Shown here: piece by piece, positions 27,031 to 38,813 of the stretch
Layout: every line of letters starts with the position of its first letter
Numbering within the stretch: the first letter of the stretch is position 1
Assembly: GCF_031157525.1 (NCBI RefSeq)
Contig: NZ_JAVIXR010000001.1
Span: 496,001 to 560,000, forward strand
Length of the DNA stretch: 64,000 nt
DNA from: Marinobacter sediminicola
GTDB taxonomy: Bacteria; Pseudomonadota; Gammaproteobacteria; Pseudomonadales; Oleiphilaceae
Reading direction: 5' to 3'
Position numbers and translations under genes: made by a program
Notes under the pieces: generated by a model
Seen by the model: the letters and a program-made list of their open reading frames with translations, nothing else
What the model was told of the DNA's origin: nothing
Databases searched by the model: none

Positions 27031-27656
27031 ATACCCGAGTGAAAATTTGCGGTCTGACCCGTGCTGAGGATGTTTTGGCAGCGGTCTCCAAAGGTGCGGA
27101 CGCAATTGGGTTCGTGTTTTACGAGCCGAGCCCTCGTGCTGTTACGATTGAGCAGGCTGAGGTGCTTGCCCGTTATGTTCCCGCCTTTGTGTCCGTCGTC
27201 GGACTGTTTGTTAACCCACAAGAAGAGCAGGTCAGAGAGGTACTGAGCCGTGTACCTTTGGATTTGTTGCAATTTCATGGGGATGAAACCTCGGAGTTTT
27301 GCGAGCAGTTTGATCGACGCTGGGTCAAGGCAATTAGGGTTCAGCGGGCCGGGCAAATCGAGCAGGCTTTTAACGATTACAGGCGTGCCTCCGGGCTTCT
27401 GGTCGACGCCTGGGACCCTGATCGCTATGGCGGCACCGGCCACTCATTTAATTGGGATCTGATTCCGCTCGAGCGTGCTTTACCTCTCATATTGGCCGGT
27501 GGCTTGTCATCTGATAACGTGTCTGGCGCCGTAGAGAAGGTGAGGCCTTGGGCTGTTGATGTCAGCGGTGGTGTTGAAAAGAGCAAAGGCATCAAAGACA
27601 TCGAAAAAATCACTGAGTTTATTAGAGAGGTTCACCGTGTCTGTAAAACTGACTGA
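27027..27656 (+). CDS. trpF: Phosphoribosylanthranilate isomerase TrpF
   Basis: Third step of tryptophan synthesis from chorismate. The 209-residue TIM barrel has the N-terminal VKICGLTR (catalytic Cys) and the C-terminal VDVSGGVE phosphate-binding motif, with the second catalytic Asp in LLVDAWD. It is monofunctional. It overlaps truA by four bases and trpB by 20, so the three are likely translationally coupled. Confidence 0.96.
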   Translation: MNTRVKICGLTRAEDVLAAVSKGADAIGFVFYEPSPRAVTIEQAEVLARYVPAFVSVVGLFVNPQEEQVREVLSRVPLDLLQFHGDETSEFCEQFDRRWVKAIRVQRAGQIEQAFNDYRRASGLLVDAWDPDRYGGTGHSFNWDLIPLERALPLILAGGLSSDNVSGAVEKVRPWAVDVSGGVEKSKGIKDIEKITEFIREVHRVCKTD

Positions 27657-28857
27657 AGAAATGCTGACGGCACTACCGGATGCGCGAGGACACTTCGGCG
27701 CCTTTGGCGGACGATTTGTTTCCGAGACGCTGATGGATTCTTTGATGACGCTTGAACGGGAATACTTGCGGCTCAAGAACGATCCTGAGTTCCAGTCCAC
27801 GTTTGATAAAGATCTTGCAGACTATGTTGGTCGTCCCAGCCCTTTGTACTTTGCTGAGAGACTGACCCGGGAAACCGGTGGTGCACAAATCTGGCTAAAG
27901 CGGGAAGACCTGAATCACACCGGCGCCCACAAAGTAAATAACACGATTGGTCAGGCCTTGCTCGCCAGTTTCCTTGGTAAAAAGCGGATCATCGCAGAAA
28001 CCGGAGCAGGGCAGCACGGGGTTGCTACAGCTACGGTTTGCGCTCGTTTGGGGCTGGAGTGTCATGTATTCATGGGTGCCGACGACGTTCAGCGTCAGTC
28101 ACTTAACGTGTACCGCATGAAACTTCTTGGTGCACAGGTCCACGCGGTTCAGAGCGGTAGCCGTACACTTAAAGACGCCATGAACGACGCCATGCGTGAC
28201 TGGGTTACCAATGTTGAAGATACTTTCTACATTATCGGTACCGTAGCTGGGCCTCATCCTTACCCTTTGTTGGTGCGTGATTTCCAGTCGGTCATCGGGC
28301 GTGAAACCCGCCGTCAATCTCTTGAAAAAACAGGCAAGCTGCCGGATGCGCTGGTGGCCTGTGTGGGTGGGGGTTCCAACGCGATTGGTATGTTCTACCC
28401 GTTCCTGACCGATGAATCTGTACAGCTTTATGGCGTAGAAGCCGGCGGCCATGGCATTGAAACCGGTGAGCACGCGGCTCCCTTGTGTGCTGGCCGCCCT
28501 GGAGTGCTTCATGGTAACCGCACCTACTTGATGGAAGATGATGACGGGCAAATAGCCAGCACCCATTCCGTCAGTGCCGGGCTGGATTACCCCGGAGTAG
28601 GGCCAGAGCACAGCTGGTTGAAGGATATCGGGCGGGCCAATTATGTGTCGGTAACCGATGAAGAGGCGCTCGAAGCGTTTCGCATGTTGACTCTCGTTGA
28701 AGGTATTATGCCGGCACTGGAATCGGCTCACGCCGTGGCTTATGCAGTCAAGCTTGCAGCCACAATGGACAAAGACCAGATGGTGGTAATTAACGTCTCC
28801 GGCCGCGGCGACAAAGACATCCATACCGTTGCCCAGCTAGATGGTATTGAACTGTAA
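27637..28857 (+). CDS. trpB: Tryptophan synthase beta subunit TrpB
   Basis: PLP enzyme that condenses indole and serine to tryptophan. The PLP lysine is in HTGAHKVNN (K99) and the phosphate-binding loop is [11 protein letters not shown] chose the GTG at 27637 (406 residues) because GAGAGG lies six bases upstream and [10 protein letters not shown] is a usual TrpB start; the start lies inside the last codons of trpF. trpA follows after 31 bases. Confidence 0.96.
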   Translation: MSVKLTEEMLTALPDARGHFGAFGGRFVSETLMDSLMTLEREYLRLKNDPEFQSTFDKDLADYVGRPSPLYFAERLTRETGGAQIWLKREDLNHTGAHKVNNTIGQALLASFLGKKRIIAETGAGQHGVATATVCARLGLECHVFMGADDVQRQSLNVYRMKLLGAQVHAVQSGSRTLKDAMNDAMRDWVTNVEDTFYIIGTVAGPHPYPLLVRDFQSVIGRETRRQSLEKTGKLPDALVACVGGGSNAIGMFYPFLTDESVQLYGVEAGGHGIETGEHAAPLCAGRPGVLHGNRTYLMEDDDGQIASTHSVSAGLDYPGVGPEHSWLKDIGRANYVSVTDEEALEAFRMLTLVEGIMPALESAHAVAYAVKLAATMDKDQMVVINVSGRGDKDIHTVAQLDGIEL

Positions 28858-28888
28858 ATATTGGTCTGATTAATCGACAGGAGCAGGC

Positions 28889-29701
28889 ATGAGCCGAATT
28901 GAAGGGGTTCTCCAAACCCTCAAAGGACAAGGCCGTAAGGCACTTATTCCCTTTATTACCGCCGGTGATCCGCACCCCGACGAGACTGTGGGGCTGATGC
29001 ATACCATGGTAGACGCGGGTGTCGATATCATCGAGCTAGGTGTGCCGTTTTCAGACCCAATGGCCGATGGGCCGGTGATTCAGCTGGCCTGCGAGCGCGC
29101 ACTCAAACATGGCACATCGTTGCGTCGTGTGCTGGCAATGGTAAGCGAGTTCAGAAAAACCAATGATGCTACTCCAGTGGTGTTGATGGGTTACCTCAAT
29201 CCGATTGAGGCTATGGGTTATGAAGCCTTTGCAGACGCGGCGGTAGAGGCAGGCGTAGACGGTGTTCTGACTGTGGACTTGCCCCCGGAAGAAGCCGATG
29301 ACGTTGCACCTATGTTTGCAAAACGCGGGTTGGACCCGATTTTCCTGCTAGCACCGACGACGACCGATGAAAGAATTCGTGCAATTGCCGACCACTCTTC
29401 GGGCTATGTGTACTATGTTTCATTTAATGGCGTGACCGGAGCTGCCAAAATAAATGTGGATGAAGTTGCCGCTAAAGTGGCCCATATCCATGAACTGACT
29501 GCGCTACCGGTTGGTGTTGGCTTTGGTATTCGTGATGCTGAGACAGCTGCCGCCGTGGGAAGGGTATCCGATGGTGTAATTGTTGGCAGTGTATTGGTGG
29601 ATACAATAGCCAGAAATCAAACAGATATCGACGCGCTTAAACGAGCACTGACAGATCTGCTCAACCCTATGCGTGAAGCACTGGACAGCCTGGCCTCCTG
29701 A
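28889..29701 (+). CDS. trpA: Tryptophan synthase alpha subunit TrpA
   Basis: Cleaves indole-3-glycerol phosphate and channels indole to TrpB. The 270-residue barrel has the catalytic Glu in [17 protein letters not shown] and the catalytic Asp in [10 protein letters not shown]. The ATG has CAGGAG upstream. It is coupled with trpF-trpB and followed by accD. Confidence 0.97.
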   Translation: MSRIEGVLQTLKGQGRKALIPFITAGDPHPDETVGLMHTMVDAGVDIIELGVPFSDPMADGPVIQLACERALKHGTSLRRVLAMVSEFRKTNDATPVVLMGYLNPIEAMGYEAFADAAVEAGVDGVLTVDLPPEEADDVAPMFAKRGLDPIFLLAPTTTDERIRAIADHSSGYVYYVSFNGVTGAAKINVDEVAAKVAHIHELTALPVGVGFGIRDAETAAAVGRVSDGVIVGSVLVDTIARNQTDIDALKRALTDLLNPMREALDSLAS

Positions 29702-29753
29702 CCTGAAAGTTGGAAGGTGAGGGCGGACAGGAATCAAAGGACAGGATGAAACC

Positions 29754-30680
29754 ATGAGTAACTGGCTGGACAAGATAATGCCGGGCAAGATTCGCTCGGA
29801 ATCCAATCGCAGAACAGGTGTTCCTGAAGGGCTTTGGAAAAAATGTCCCAAATGTGGAGCCTTCCTCTACAAGCCGGAGCTGGAGAAGAATCTGGATGTT
29901 TGCCCTAAGTGTAATCATCACCTGAGGGTTGCCGCCCGTCGCCGTCTTGATATTTTTCTGGATCCGGAAGACCGCGAAGAAATCGGAGCAAACCTTGAGC
30001 CGTGGGATCGTTTGAAGTTCAAGGACACCAAGCGCTACAAAGATCGCCTCGTGCAGGCTCAAAAGGCCACAGGTGAGAAAGATGCTCTTGTTGCCATGAA
30101 AGGCAAAACACTGGGTGTTCCACTGGTGGCCTGCTCCTTTGAATTTGGCTTCATGGGTGGTTCCATGGGTCAGGTAGTTGGCGAGAAGTTCGTTCAGGCT
30201 GCCAATGTAGCGCTTGCCGAGCGTATTCCTCTGGTTTGTTTTTCTGCCAGCGGTGGCGCACGGATGCAAGAGGCCATTCTTTCGCTGATGCAGATGTCCA
30301 AAACAGCAGCCGTGCTCGAGCGCATGAAGCAGGAAGGCATTCCGTATATCTCTGTGATGACCGATCCGGTTTTCGGTGGAGTATCTGCGAGTTTGGCGAT
30401 GTTGGGAGATCTCAATATTGCCGAGCCCAACGCGCTCATTGGGTTTGCTGGTCCTCGAGTGATTGAACAAACTGTTCGTGAAAAGCTTCCTGAAGGCTTT
30501 CAGCGTAGCGAGTTCTTGCTTGAACACGGAGCTATCGACATGATCCTGCACCGTCATCAGATGCGTGAGCGTATTGCCCACGTGTTGGCGAAGTTCACCG
30601 GCCAAGACCGTCCGGGAACCGACGAGCCCATTGAATTTGAGATAACGGAAAAGCCAGACGCTGATGTTCCAGCCGAGTAA
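29754..30680 (+). CDS. accD: Acetyl-CoA carboxylase carboxyltransferase beta subunit AccD
   Basis: Transfers the carboxyl group from carboxybiotin to acetyl-CoA, the first committed step of fatty acid synthesis; works with AccA. The 308-residue protein has the N-terminal zinc ribbon (C31, C34, C50, C53) and a crotonase-like domain with the [12 protein letters not shown] oxyanion segment. The folC start lies within its last 17 bases. Confidence 0.97.
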   Translation: MSNWLDKIMPGKIRSESNRRTGVPEGLWKKCPKCGAFLYKPELEKNLDVCPKCNHHLRVAARRRLDIFLDPEDREEIGANLEPWDRLKFKDTKRYKDRLVQAQKATGEKDALVAMKGKTLGVPLVACSFEFGFMGGSMGQVVGEKFVQAANVALAERIPLVCFSASGGARMQEAILSLMQMSKTAAVLERMKQEGIPYISVMTDPVFGGVSASLAMLGDLNIAEPNALIGFAGPRVIEQTVREKLPEGFQRSEFLLEHGAIDMILHRHQMRERIAHVLAKFTGQDRPGTDEPIEFEITEKPDADVPAE

Positions 30681-31986
30681 ATCGCAATCCCAGCCCCCGA
30701 AAGCACCGGGGGCTGGTGCTTCCCTTAATGACTGGCTGTTCTGGCTGGAATCGATCCACCCCACCGAAATTGATCTTGGGCTCGACCGGGTACTTGTGGT
30801 TCTGCGCCGGATTTTCCGTAACAAGCCCAAAGCGCGCGTAATTACGGTTGCCGGGACCAACGGCAAGGGCAGCACAGTGGCAACCCTTGAGGCGCTGTTG
30901 AGGGCCCGAGGCCGTCGCACCGGTGTCTATACGTCACCGCATCTACAAAATTACAACGAGCGTATTCGCGTTGATGGTCAAGATGTTGATGATGCGACTC
31001 TGATCTCTGCATTTGAAAAGGTGGAAGCAGCTCGCGGTTCAGTAACTCTTACATATTTTGAGTTTGGTACCCTGGCCGCATTTGTCGTTCTGAATGATGC
31101 GGGTGTCGAGGACTGGATTCTTGAGGTAGGCCTGGGTGGTCGTCTCGATGCCGTCAATGTGATTGATCCGGATCTTGCGATTATTACCTCAGTGGATATT
31201 GACCACGTGGCGTTTCTTGGGGACAACCGCGAGGTTATCGGGTTCGAGAAGGCCGGTATTCTTCGGCCCGGCATACCCGCGGTGCTTGCCGATACGGACC
31301 CACCGCGTTCAGTAATCCAGCAGGCAATTGCGCAGAAGGTCATGCTGGCAAGAGTAGGTGAGAATTACACAATTGATGAGCTTACCGGCAGTACAGGTGA
31401 GCCCGGGTTCACTTTGCATGTTCAGAATCAAGCCATAAGATTGCCGGCCGGACCCTTGCCTGTTCCGAGTGTGGCAGCTGCTGCGGTGGCAATACTGACA
31501 CTTGAGCCGGACATGCCGATAGTTTCAATCGAGGCTGCCTTGGCTGAGGTGTCTTTGCCGGGACGGTTCGAGCGCCTTGGGCGCAAGCCTGATATATACG
31601 TTGATGTGGGCCACAATCCCCATGCCGCCCGCTGGCTTTCCGCAAAGCTAAAGGCCCTGAAAGGTGCAAGCAGCAAAGTGCATGCGGTGTATGCGGCGCT
31701 GGCCGATAAAGATGTCGTGGGCGTCGCCCATACCATGGCCCCGGCGGTTGATCACTGGCACCTTGCCGGGCTGAGCGTGCCCAGAGGCTTGAGTTCTGAA
31801 GCCCTTCGAACCAAGCTTGGCCCTTGCGAATTACCCGCTGTGTGTGTACACGATTCCGTAGCCAGAGCCATTGAAAAAGCCCGGGTGGATGCTGGCCCGA
31901 ATGACATTATTATTGTTTTTGGTTCGTTTTTTACGGTCGCAGAGGCGCGCTTGATACTTGTGCGAGCATTAGAGGGTGAGCCTTAA
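30664..31986 (+). CDS. folC: Bifunctional dihydrofolate / folylpolyglutamate synthase FolC
   Basis: Adds glutamate to dihydropteroate and extends folate polyglutamates. The 440-residue protein shows the ATP-binding loop GTNGKGST (64-71), Mur-ligase-like [11 protein letters not shown], and the C-terminal [10 protein letters not shown]. The accD-folC-dedD order is conserved in gammaproteobacteria, with a 17-base overlap with accD. It shares the folate pathway with pabB. Confidence 0.95.
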   Translation: MFQPSKSQSQPPKAPGAGASLNDWLFWLESIHPTEIDLGLDRVLVVLRRIFRNKPKARVITVAGTNGKGSTVATLEALLRARGRRTGVYTSPHLQNYNERIRVDGQDVDDATLISAFEKVEAARGSVTLTYFEFGTLAAFVVLNDAGVEDWILEVGLGGRLDAVNVIDPDLAIITSVDIDHVAFLGDNREVIGFEKAGILRPGIPAVLADTDPPRSVIQQAIAQKVMLARVGENYTIDELTGSTGEPGFTLHVQNQAIRLPAGPLPVPSVAAAAVAILTLEPDMPIVSIEAALAEVSLPGRFERLGRKPDIYVDVGHNPHAARWLSAKLKALKGASSKVHAVYAALADKDVVGVAHTMAPAVDHWHLAGLSVPRGLSSEALRTKLGPCELPAVCVHDSVARAIEKARVDAGPNDIIIVFGSFFTVAEARLILVRALEGEP

Positions 31987-32055
31987 ACTTTGTCCATAGC
32001 TTGCCGCAGGGCTTGGAGTTATGGCTGGCGGGCAGTTAGTATGACTCTGGGAAAA

Positions 32056-32748
32056 ATGAGCGAGGAGCCAAGAAACGTGGATGGACTGAAGCAAAGAATC
32101 ATTGGGGCGCTGGTTCTTATTTCGCTGGCTGTTATTTTTGTCCCTATGGTTTTCGATGAGCCTCATTCGGAGCGCACCTCCACCTCAATTAATATCCCTG
32201 AGGAGCCTCCTTTCCCGGAAGTTGAAACGCCGGTGTCAGATTTGGCAGCGCCACCTGCTTACCAGCAAGATACTGCGGGTAGTTCAGGTTCCGGTAATAA
32301 AGGCTTCCGAATCCTTGAAGACGATGGATCTGCAGCGCAGCCTGTACCAGATGCTCCTGCAAACCCCGCCGCCGATGTGGCAAAGCCTGTACAGGCGGAA
32401 CCTTCACAGCCGAAGCCGGTTGCGTCTTCTTCCCAACCTGCCGCATCAGAGTCAAAGACACCAGAGGCTGATACTGATCAGAAAAATGCAGAGTTCACCC
32501 GCTCGTTAGAAGGTGCCTGGGTTGTTCAGTTGGGTAGCTTTGGTGATGGTGACAATGCGCGCCGCCTCCGTGATAACGTTCGCAAGGCGGGATACAGTTC
32601 CCATCTTCAGGAAGTCGTTCGTGGTGATAGCACGCTCACGCGGGTTTTTAGTGGTCCTTTCGCTGAAAAATCCAAAGCAGAAGCTGCCAAACGCGACCTT
32701 GATGAAGCCTTCAAGTTGAACAGTCTGGTCACTTCGGGCGACAAATAG
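32056..32748 (+). CDS. dedD: SPOR-domain cell division protein, DedD-like
   Basis: Inner-membrane protein with a short cytoplasmic N-terminus (DGLKQRIIGALVL), one transmembrane helix (about residues 13-32), a Pro/Ser/Ala-rich periplasmic linker and a C-terminal SPOR domain (WVVQLGSFGDGDNARRLRDN to the end). SPOR domains bind glycan strands lacking stem peptides at the division septum. Start is uncertain: ATG at 32056 (230 residues), ATG at 32041, or GTG at 32077, which has GAGGAG nine bases upstream and gives the shortest N-terminus. Its place between folC and cvpA is conserved. Confidence 0.88.
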   Translation: MSEEPRNVDGLKQRIIGALVLISLAVIFVPMVFDEPHSERTSTSINIPEEPPFPEVETPVSDLAAPPAYQQDTAGSSGSGNKGFRILEDDGSAAQPVPDAPANPAADVAKPVQAEPSQPKPVASSSQPAASESKTPEADTDQKNAEFTRSLEGAWVVQLGSFGDGDNARRLRDNVRKAGYSSHLQEVVRGDSTLTRVFSGPFAEKSKAEAAKRDLDEAFKLNSLVTSGDK

Positions 32749-32781
32749 CGCTTTTGGTCTGCTTTATGTCAATCAGGCGTT

Positions 32782-32809
32782 TTGGCACACAGCCGTTTCC
32801 TGATAGAAT
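32782..32809 (+). promoter_or_regulatory. Sigma-70-type promoter of cvpA-purF
   Basis: TTGGCA (32782-32787) and TAGAAT (32804-32809) with a 16-base spacer, 31 bases before the cvpA ATG. I see no match to the E. coli PurR operator. Confidence 0.5.
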
Positions 32810-32839
32810 TCGCGCTTCCTTTTCTCCACCGGGACTTCC

Positions 32840-33376
32840 ATGGAAGCGCTGATCTGGATCGACTGGGTCATCATTGCCCTCATTACAGTTTCCACTCTCA
32901 TCAGTCTGAAGCGGGGCTTTGTCAAAGAAGCTTTGTCGCTCGTGACGTGGGTGGGCGCGTTCGTACTTGCCCGAACCTTCCACCCCCAAATGCAGGCGTT
33001 GCTCGAGAACACGGTAGAAACGCCGCTGGTACGCCTGATTGCCGCGTTTGCCATTCTCTTTTTTGGCACTCTCATTGTTGGCGCTATTATCAATAACATG
33101 ATTGGTCATCTGGTTCGTGCTACGGGGCTGTCAGCCACTGATCGTGTTCTCGGCATGGGGTTTGGACTGCTGCGCGGCATTGTTGTTGTGATTGTTGCGA
33201 TAGCATTCATTCGTTACACCCCTCTGGCCCAGGACACCTGGTGGAGGACATCCGTCATGATAGATCGGCTGGGGGTGGTTGAAGACTGGTCCCGGCGAAC
33301 ATTCGGTGACGAGTTTGCGCGTTTTCTGGCACCAGAATCTCAAAAGGCCGTGGAACCCACGTCCGCATCCCGATAA
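32840..33376 (+). CDS. cvpA: CvpA family membrane protein
   Basis: Integral inner-membrane protein of 178 residues with about four hydrophobic segments. It is known from colicin V production in E. coli and is implicated in envelope homeostasis; the molecular function is unclear. The family pattern IDWVIIALITVSTLISLKRG at the N-terminus and the position directly upstream of purF support the call. It probably shares a transcript with purF (34-base gap). Confidence 0.9.
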   Translation: MEALIWIDWVIIALITVSTLISLKRGFVKEALSLVTWVGAFVLARTFHPQMQALLENTVETPLVRLIAAFAILFFGTLIVGAIINNMIGHLVRATGLSATDRVLGMGFGLLRGIVVVIVAIAFIRYTPLAQDTWWRTSVMIDRLGVVEDWSRRTFGDEFARFLAPESQKAVEPTSASR

Positions 33377-33410
33377 CATTCAGAATTAACACCCGGAGAT
33401 CATCTTATCC

Positions 33411-34937
33411 ATGTGTGGCATTGTCGGCATTGTCAGTAGTTCCCATGTCAATCAGTCGCTTTATGATGCGCTGACTGTACTTCAGCACCGAGGCCAGGAT
33501 GCGGCGGGTATTGTAACGTTCCAGGATGATCGATTTTTTCTGCGTAAAGACAATGGCTTGGTGCGGGACGTGTTCCATACCCGTCATATGCACCGTCTTG
33601 TGGGCAACGTTGGCATAGGCCACGTACGGTACCCCACCGCAGGCAGTTCCAGTTCGGCTGAATCCCAGCCTTTCTATGTAAACAGCCCTTACGGTATTAC
33701 TCTGGCTCATAACGGCAACCTGACGAATGCCGACGAACTGAGCCAAGACCTGTTCCGCACAGACCTGCGTCATATCAACACCAACTCGGATTCAGAAGTG
33801 CTGCTTAACGTTTTTGCACATGAACTGCAAAAGCTGGGTAAGTTTGATCCGACCAAAGATGAAATTTTCTCTGCGGTTCGGGCCGTACACGAACGTTGCC
33901 GCGGAGCCTATGCCGTTATTGCCATGATCACAGGCTACGGCATTGTTGGATTTCGCGACCCGAATGGCATACGCCCGGCGTGTTATGGTGAGCGCACAGA
34001 TGAGAACGGCCGTAAGGAATATATGATTGCGTCCGAGAGTGTTGCTCTCAGTGCTGCGGGTTACACCCTTGTGAGAGACATCGCTCCTGGCGAAGCGGTT
34101 TACATCGAAACTGATGGCACACTTTACACGCAGCAATGCGCCGCCGCACCGAAGTTGTTCCCCTGCATTTTCGAGCACGTTTATTTTGCGCGCCCTGACT
34201 CCATTATGGATGGTGTATCGGTCTATAAAGCGCGACTGCGTATGGGTGAAACCCTCGCAGACAAAGTGCAGCGTGAGCGCCCGGACCACGATATCGATGT
34301 GGTTATGCCAATTCCTGATACCAGCCGCACATCTGCTATGCAGATGGCCCACAGGTTGGGGTTGAAGTTTCGTGAAGGCTTCATAAAAAATCGCTATATC
34401 GGTCGCACATTCATCATGCCTGGCCAGACTATGCGCAAGAAGTCTGTGCGCCAGAAACTGAACCCCATTGAGCTTGAGTTCAAAGGTAAAAACGTCATGT
34501 TGGTGGATGACTCCATTGTTCGGGGTACCACCTGTAAGGAAATTGTTCAGATGGCCAGGGATGCCGGTGCCAGAAAGGTGTACTTTGCCTCTGCCGCACC
34601 CCCGGTTCGCTATCCTAACGTGTACGGCATCGACATGCCGTCAGCCAGCGAACTGATTGCTCACGATCGAACAGTGGACGAAATTCGCGACCAGATTGGT
34701 GCCGACTGGCTGCTGTATCAAGACCTGGAAGACCTTGTGACCTGCGTCAGTGATGTAAATGACAACATTGATGGCTGGGAATGTTCCGTGTTTACCGGAG
34801 ATTATGTAACCGGAGATATAGATGCGGCCTATCTGAATCGCCTTGATGAAACGCGTAATGACATCCAGCGTTCAGGTGGCGGAGATGGTATGTCTGGTGA
34901 CAATGGCGTTATTGACCTTCACAACGACGAAGACTGA
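33411..34937 (+). CDS. purF: Amidophosphoribosyltransferase PurF
   Basis: Commits PRPP to purine synthesis by forming phosphoribosylamine. The nucleophile is the N-terminal cysteine (MCGIVGIV, Cys2 after Met removal), glutamine-site motifs are present, and the PRPP-binding loop is [13 protein letters not shown] at about 363-375. Length 508 is usual. The downstream neighbour metZ is the same as in Pseudomonas. Confidence 0.97.
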   Translation: MCGIVGIVSSSHVNQSLYDALTVLQHRGQDAAGIVTFQDDRFFLRKDNGLVRDVFHTRHMHRLVGNVGIGHVRYPTAGSSSSAESQPFYVNSPYGITLAHNGNLTNADELSQDLFRTDLRHINTNSDSEVLLNVFAHELQKLGKFDPTKDEIFSAVRAVHERCRGAYAVIAMITGYGIVGFRDPNGIRPACYGERTDENGRKEYMIASESVALSAAGYTLVRDIAPGEAVYIETDGTLYTQQCAAAPKLFPCIFEHVYFARPDSIMDGVSVYKARLRMGETLADKVQRERPDHDIDVVMPIPDTSRTSAMQMAHRLGLKFREGFIKNRYIGRTFIMPGQTMRKKSVRQKLNPIELEFKGKNVMLVDDSIVRGTTCKEIVQMARDAGARKVYFASAAPPVRYPNVYGIDMPSASELIAHDRTVDEIRDQIGADWLLYQDLEDLVTCVSDVNDNIDGWECSVFTGDYVTGDIDAAYLNRLDETRNDIQRSGGGDGMSGDNGVIDLHNDED

Positions 34938-34963
34938 TTACCGAGCCTGACCAGGAGACGCTC

Positions 34964-36199
34964 ATGACTTTTCACCGCGAAGAAACTGCCCAGATTCCCG
35001 AATCGGATCTTGAGGGTATGTCTCTGGATACTCTGGCGGTGAGGGCAGGGCAGTTGCGCACGGCTCAGCTAGAGCACAGCGACGCCATTTTCCCTACGTC
35101 GAGTTTCGTCTACGCCAGTGCCGCTCAGGCAGCGGCACGGTTTGGTGGTGAAGAGCCGGGTAATATCTACTCCCGCTTTACTAACCCGACGGTTCAGGCC
35201 TTTGAGGGACGCATCGCTGCGATGGAGGGCGGAGAACGGGCGGTCGCAACCTCATCTGGTATGGCTGCTATTCTCAGCACTTGCATGGCGCTGTTGAAGA
35301 CGGGCGATCACGTCATTTGCTCCCGTGGTGTATTCGGAACCACCAATGTGCTGTTCCAGAAATACATGGCGAAATTTGGTGTTGAAACGTCGTTTGTGAG
35401 CCTTACAGATGCTCAGGAATGGGCCGGAGCAATGCGCCCGAACACACGCATGCTGTTTGTTGAAACCCCGTCCAACCCGCTTTGCGAAGTGGCGGATATG
35501 GCGGCATTGGCAAAGCTTGCCCATGACAATAACGCGCTGTTCGTGGTGGACAACTGCTTCTGCACGCCGGTACTGCAGCGGCCCCTGGAACACGGAGCAG
35601 ATATCGTCATCCACTCCGCGACCAAGTATCTCGATGGCCAGGGGCGCTGTGTAGGTGGTGTTGTGGTTGGTCCGACAAAGCTCATGGATGAAGTCTATGG
35701 CTTCCTGAGATCCGCAGGCCCGACAATGAGCCCATTCAATGCTTGGGTCTTTCACAAAGGCTTGGAAACCTTACCAATCCGTATGCGAGCCCATTGCGAC
35801 AATGCGCTAGAGTTGGCGGTGTGGCTGGAAGAGCAGCCAGCCGTGGAGCGGGTATACTACGCCGGGCTTCAGAGCCATCCACAGCATGAGCTTGCAAAAA
35901 AGCAGCAGAAAGGATTTGGTGGGGTGTTGTCATTTTGTCTGAAGGGCGGTCGGGAAGAGGCCTGGAAGTTTATCGATGCCACCCGGATGATTTCCATTAC
36001 CGCTAATCTGGGCGATGTTAAAACCACGATTACCCATCCGGCCACAACGACTCACGGGCGCTTATCGCCGGAAGATAAGTCCAGGGCCGGCATCACCGAG
36101 AATCTTTTGCGTGTCTCGGTGGGTATAGAAGCAGTCGAAGATCTGAAAACAGACTTGTACAGAGGCTTTCAGGAACTTCAGAACGCAAGCAACACTTAA
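34964..36199 (+). CDS. metZ: O-succinylhomoserine sulfhydrylase MetZ
   Basis: PLP enzyme of the Cys/Met metabolism family that makes homocysteine directly from O-succinylhomoserine and sulfide. The 411-residue protein shows the PLP lysine in IHSATKYLDGQGR (about residue 219) and the C-terminal LRVSVGIE. The GQGR segment and purF-metZ linkage point to MetZ rather than cystathionine gamma-synthase. It uses sulfide from the cysH/cysI pathway encoded at the window ends. Confidence 0.92.
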   Translation: MTFHREETAQIPESDLEGMSLDTLAVRAGQLRTAQLEHSDAIFPTSSFVYASAAQAAARFGGEEPGNIYSRFTNPTVQAFEGRIAAMEGGERAVATSSGMAAILSTCMALLKTGDHVICSRGVFGTTNVLFQKYMAKFGVETSFVSLTDAQEWAGAMRPNTRMLFVETPSNPLCEVADMAALAKLAHDNNALFVVDNCFCTPVLQRPLEHGADIVIHSATKYLDGQGRCVGGVVVGPTKLMDEVYGFLRSAGPTMSPFNAWVFHKGLETLPIRMRAHCDNALELAVWLEEQPAVERVYYAGLQSHPQHELAKKQQKGFGGVLSFCLKGGREEAWKFIDATRMISITANLGDVKTTITHPATTTHGRLSPEDKSRAGITENLLRVSVGIEAVEDLKTDLYRGFQELQNASNT

Positions 36200-36212
36200 C
36201 GTTTGAGTATTC

Positions 36213-38801
36213 ATGGCCGAATCTGCAAAAGCGAAGCAATCACCACAGAACCTGACAGAGAAACAGCTGCGCTTCCGTCGCCTTGCTGCACAGGGTGCCC
36301 GTGAAGGTGCGGTGATCGGGCTTATTGCCCTTTGCATCTATTTGGCCATGGCACTTGTGACCTTTAATCCTGCAGACCCTGGTTGGGCGAGCATCGGGCA
36401 CGACACTAGCGTGTTGAACGCGGCGGGCCGCTCTGGTGCTTGGCTAGCAAGCCTGCTGATGGACTTTTTCGGTCACGTCGCCTACCTGTTCCCGATGATG
36501 GTGGCAGGCTACGCCATCATGCTGATCCGTAGGCGTAATGATTCTCTGGATCTGCACTGGCCGCTCTTTCTGATGCGATTCGGTGGCTTTCTGTTGATCT
36601 TGTTGTCCGCGACCAGTCTTCTCTCACTCTACTCTGTATTTGGTCTTGGTGCCTCGTCAGGGGGAGTGCTCGGCACCGCTGTTTCAGACGCAATGATTCG
36701 CTTTTTTAACCTGCCGGCAACCACGCTTTTGCTTATAGCGATCTTTCTTTTTGCCCTGACAGTGACGGTTGGTTTGTCATGGTTCTGGCTTATGGACCAG
36801 CTTGGCGGGCTTACCCTTCGCTTCGGGCAGTACCTTAAAAAGCTTGTGCAATCAGACAAAACGAAGACGGCCCCGGAGAAACCTGCCCAGCCTGAGTTGA
36901 GTGCTGTCGAGAGAAAGCCAAAATCAACGGCCCGGATTAGCCAACCTGACAATGATGCTATGCAGGACAAACCAGGCAAACGATGGTGGCATAGTATTCC
37001 CGGGTTTGGGCCAGCCAAGGCTCCCAAGCCAAAAGCCCGACCCAGCGAACGGCAGGAACCTGCGATTGACGGTTTTTCTGCCAATGAAGATTCGGAACCT
37101 GCACGCCTGGAAAGTTTCAGCTCCCGGGACGATGCGCCGGCGAAAGCTCGCAGCCAGTCATCGGAATCAAACAAGGGAAAAACACCGCCAGCCGCCGGTG
37201 GGCGCGCTCTGAAGATATCCCCGTTCAAAAAGAATGAGCAACCACCGACAAGCAATGGCAAAAACACTCAGCCTTCGCTGCTGGAGGATATAGAGAGCCC
37301 GATTCCGCCTATATCCCTGCTTGACCCACCCGAGGAGCATAAGGAAAGCGGTTATTCCGAAGAAGCTCTGGAGCATATGTCCCGATTGCTTGAGGAAAAG
37401 TTGGGCGATTTTGGTGTGTCTGTAGAAGTGGTTGAAGTTAACCCCGGCCCGGTGATCACTCGCTTTGAGATCAAACCGGCAGCAGGCGTCAAAGTTAGCA
37501 GAATTTCCAATCTTGCCAAAGACCTGGCGCGCTCACTTGCGGTATTGAGTGTGAGGGTTGTAGAGGTTATTCCCGGGAAATCAGTAGTCGGCATCGAGAT
37601 TCCCAATGAAAAGCGGGAAATCGTTCGGCTTAGCGAAGTCCTCGGTTCTCGTGTATTCAAAGAATCCAGTTCGGCGCTTACCATGGCTCTGGGTAACGAT
37701 ATTGGCGGCAATCCCATGGTTGCCAACCTCGCCAAAATGCCTCACCTGCTGGTTGCCGGTACCACTGGTTCTGGTAAATCTGTCGGCGTGAACGCCATGC
37801 TGCTCAGTATGCTTCTGAAGGCAGGGCCTGAGGATGTTCGCTTCATCATGGTGGACCCCAAGATGTTGGAACTCAGCATCTACGATGGTATTCCCCACCT
37901 GCTGGCGCCCGTTGTTACCGACATGAAAGAGGCCGCAAATGCACTGCGTTGGTGCGTGGCAGAGATGGAGCGTCGATACCGGTTAATGTCCACGCAAGGC
38001 GTACGAAACCTTGCCGGCTACAATCTTAAAGTTAAAGAAGCCGCTGCCGCCGGTGAGCCATTGCTGGACCCGCTTTGGAAGCCTGACGAGTACCTTGCGG
38101 ACGATGAGCAACAACGCCCGGAGCTTGAGCATTTGCCGTTGATCGTTGTTGTTATCGATGAGTTTGCCGACATGATGATGATTGTTGGCAAGAAGGTAGA
38201 AGAGCTGATCGCGCGTATCGCCCAGAAGGCGAGAGCGGCCGGTATCCACTTGATCCTGGCGACGCAGAGGCCCTCTGTGGATGTAATTACCGGGCTTATC
38301 AAAGCAAACATTCCAACCCGTATTTCGTTCCAGGTATCGTCCAAGATCGACTCGCGTACTGTTCTTGATCAGGGCGGCGCAGAGCAGCTTCTCGGACACG
38401 GCGATATGCTTTATTTGCCACCAGGATCCGGGCTTCCTGTGCGAGTTCATGGGGCCTTCGTGGATGACGATGAGGTTCACCGGGTAGTAAGTGCCTGGAA
38501 GGCCAGAGGCGAGCCGGTGTATGTCGACGACGTACTTAATGGCGCTGAAGGCGAACACCTGCCAGGCGTGCCCACTCTATCTGAAGGGGGTGACAATGAA
38601 GGCGACGCGCTATTTGATGAGGCGGTCGCTTTTGTAACCGAAGGGCGTAGGGTGTCCATTTCCTCGGTGCAGCGTAAATTCAAGATAGGTTATAACCGGG
38701 CGGCCAATCTGGTTGAAGCAATGGAAGCATCCGGAGTGGTCAGCTCAGCCGGCCACAACGGAGCCCGTGAAGTTTTGGCGCCGCCCCCACCCAGAGATTA
38801 G
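36213..38801 (+). CDS. ftsK: DNA translocase FtsK
   Basis: Links cell division to chromosome segregation: the N-terminal membrane domain joins the septum and the motor pumps DNA to resolve dimers at dif. The 862-residue protein has about four transmembrane segments in residues 25-200 and a Pro/Lys/Ser-rich linker (about 215-370). The RecA-like motor carries Walker A (GTTGSGKS, near 517) and Walker B ([13 protein letters not shown]). A C-terminal winged-helix gamma domain ([20 protein letters not shown]) follows for orienting-sequence recognition. The linker is short compared with E. coli FtsK. Confidence 0.97.
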   Translation: MAESAKAKQSPQNLTEKQLRFRRLAAQGAREGAVIGLIALCIYLAMALVTFNPADPGWASIGHDTSVLNAAGRSGAWLASLLMDFFGHVAYLFPMMVAGYAIMLIRRRNDSLDLHWPLFLMRFGGFLLILLSATSLLSLYSVFGLGASSGGVLGTAVSDAMIRFFNLPATTLLLIAIFLFALTVTVGLSWFWLMDQLGGLTLRFGQYLKKLVQSDKTKTAPEKPAQPELSAVERKPKSTARISQPDNDAMQDKPGKRWWHSIPGFGPAKAPKPKARPSERQEPAIDGFSANEDSEPARLESFSSRDDAPAKARSQSSESNKGKTPPAAGGRALKISPFKKNEQPPTSNGKNTQPSLLEDIESPIPPISLLDPPEEHKESGYSEEALEHMSRLLEEKLGDFGVSVEVVEVNPGPVITRFEIKPAAGVKVSRISNLAKDLARSLAVLSVRVVEVIPGKSVVGIEIPNEKREIVRLSEVLGSRVFKESSSALTMALGNDIGGNPMVANLAKMPHLLVAGTTGSGKSVGVNAMLLSMLLKAGPEDVRFIMVDPKMLELSIYDGIPHLLAPVVTDMKEAANALRWCVAEMERRYRLMSTQGVRNLAGYNLKVKEAAAAGEPLLDPLWKPDEYLADDEQQRPELEHLPLIVVVIDEFADMMMIVGKKVEELIARIAQKARAAGIHLILATQRPSVDVITGLIKANIPTRISFQVSSKIDSRTVLDQGGAEQLLGHGDMLYLPPGSGLPVRVHGAFVDDDEVHRVVSAWKARGEPVYVDDVLNGAEGEHLPGVPTLSEGGDNEGDALFDEAVAFVTEGRRVSISSVQRKFKIGYNRAANLVEAMEASGVVSSAGHNGAREVLAPPPPRD

Positions 38802-38813
38802 GAGTCGTATTTT

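Noticed and set aside
28099-28824. 241-residue minus-strand open frame opposite trpB
   Set aside because: Shadow of a highly conserved gene; many Cys/His/Arg residues as expected from antisense codons.
29667-30920. 417-residue minus-strand open frame across accD and folC
   Set aside because: It lies opposite two certain genes, shows no domain pattern, and arises from codon bias in the antisense frame.
32749-32839. PurR operator in front of cvpA-purF
   Set aside because: I found only a sigma-70-type promoter and no sequence close to the E. coli PurR site.
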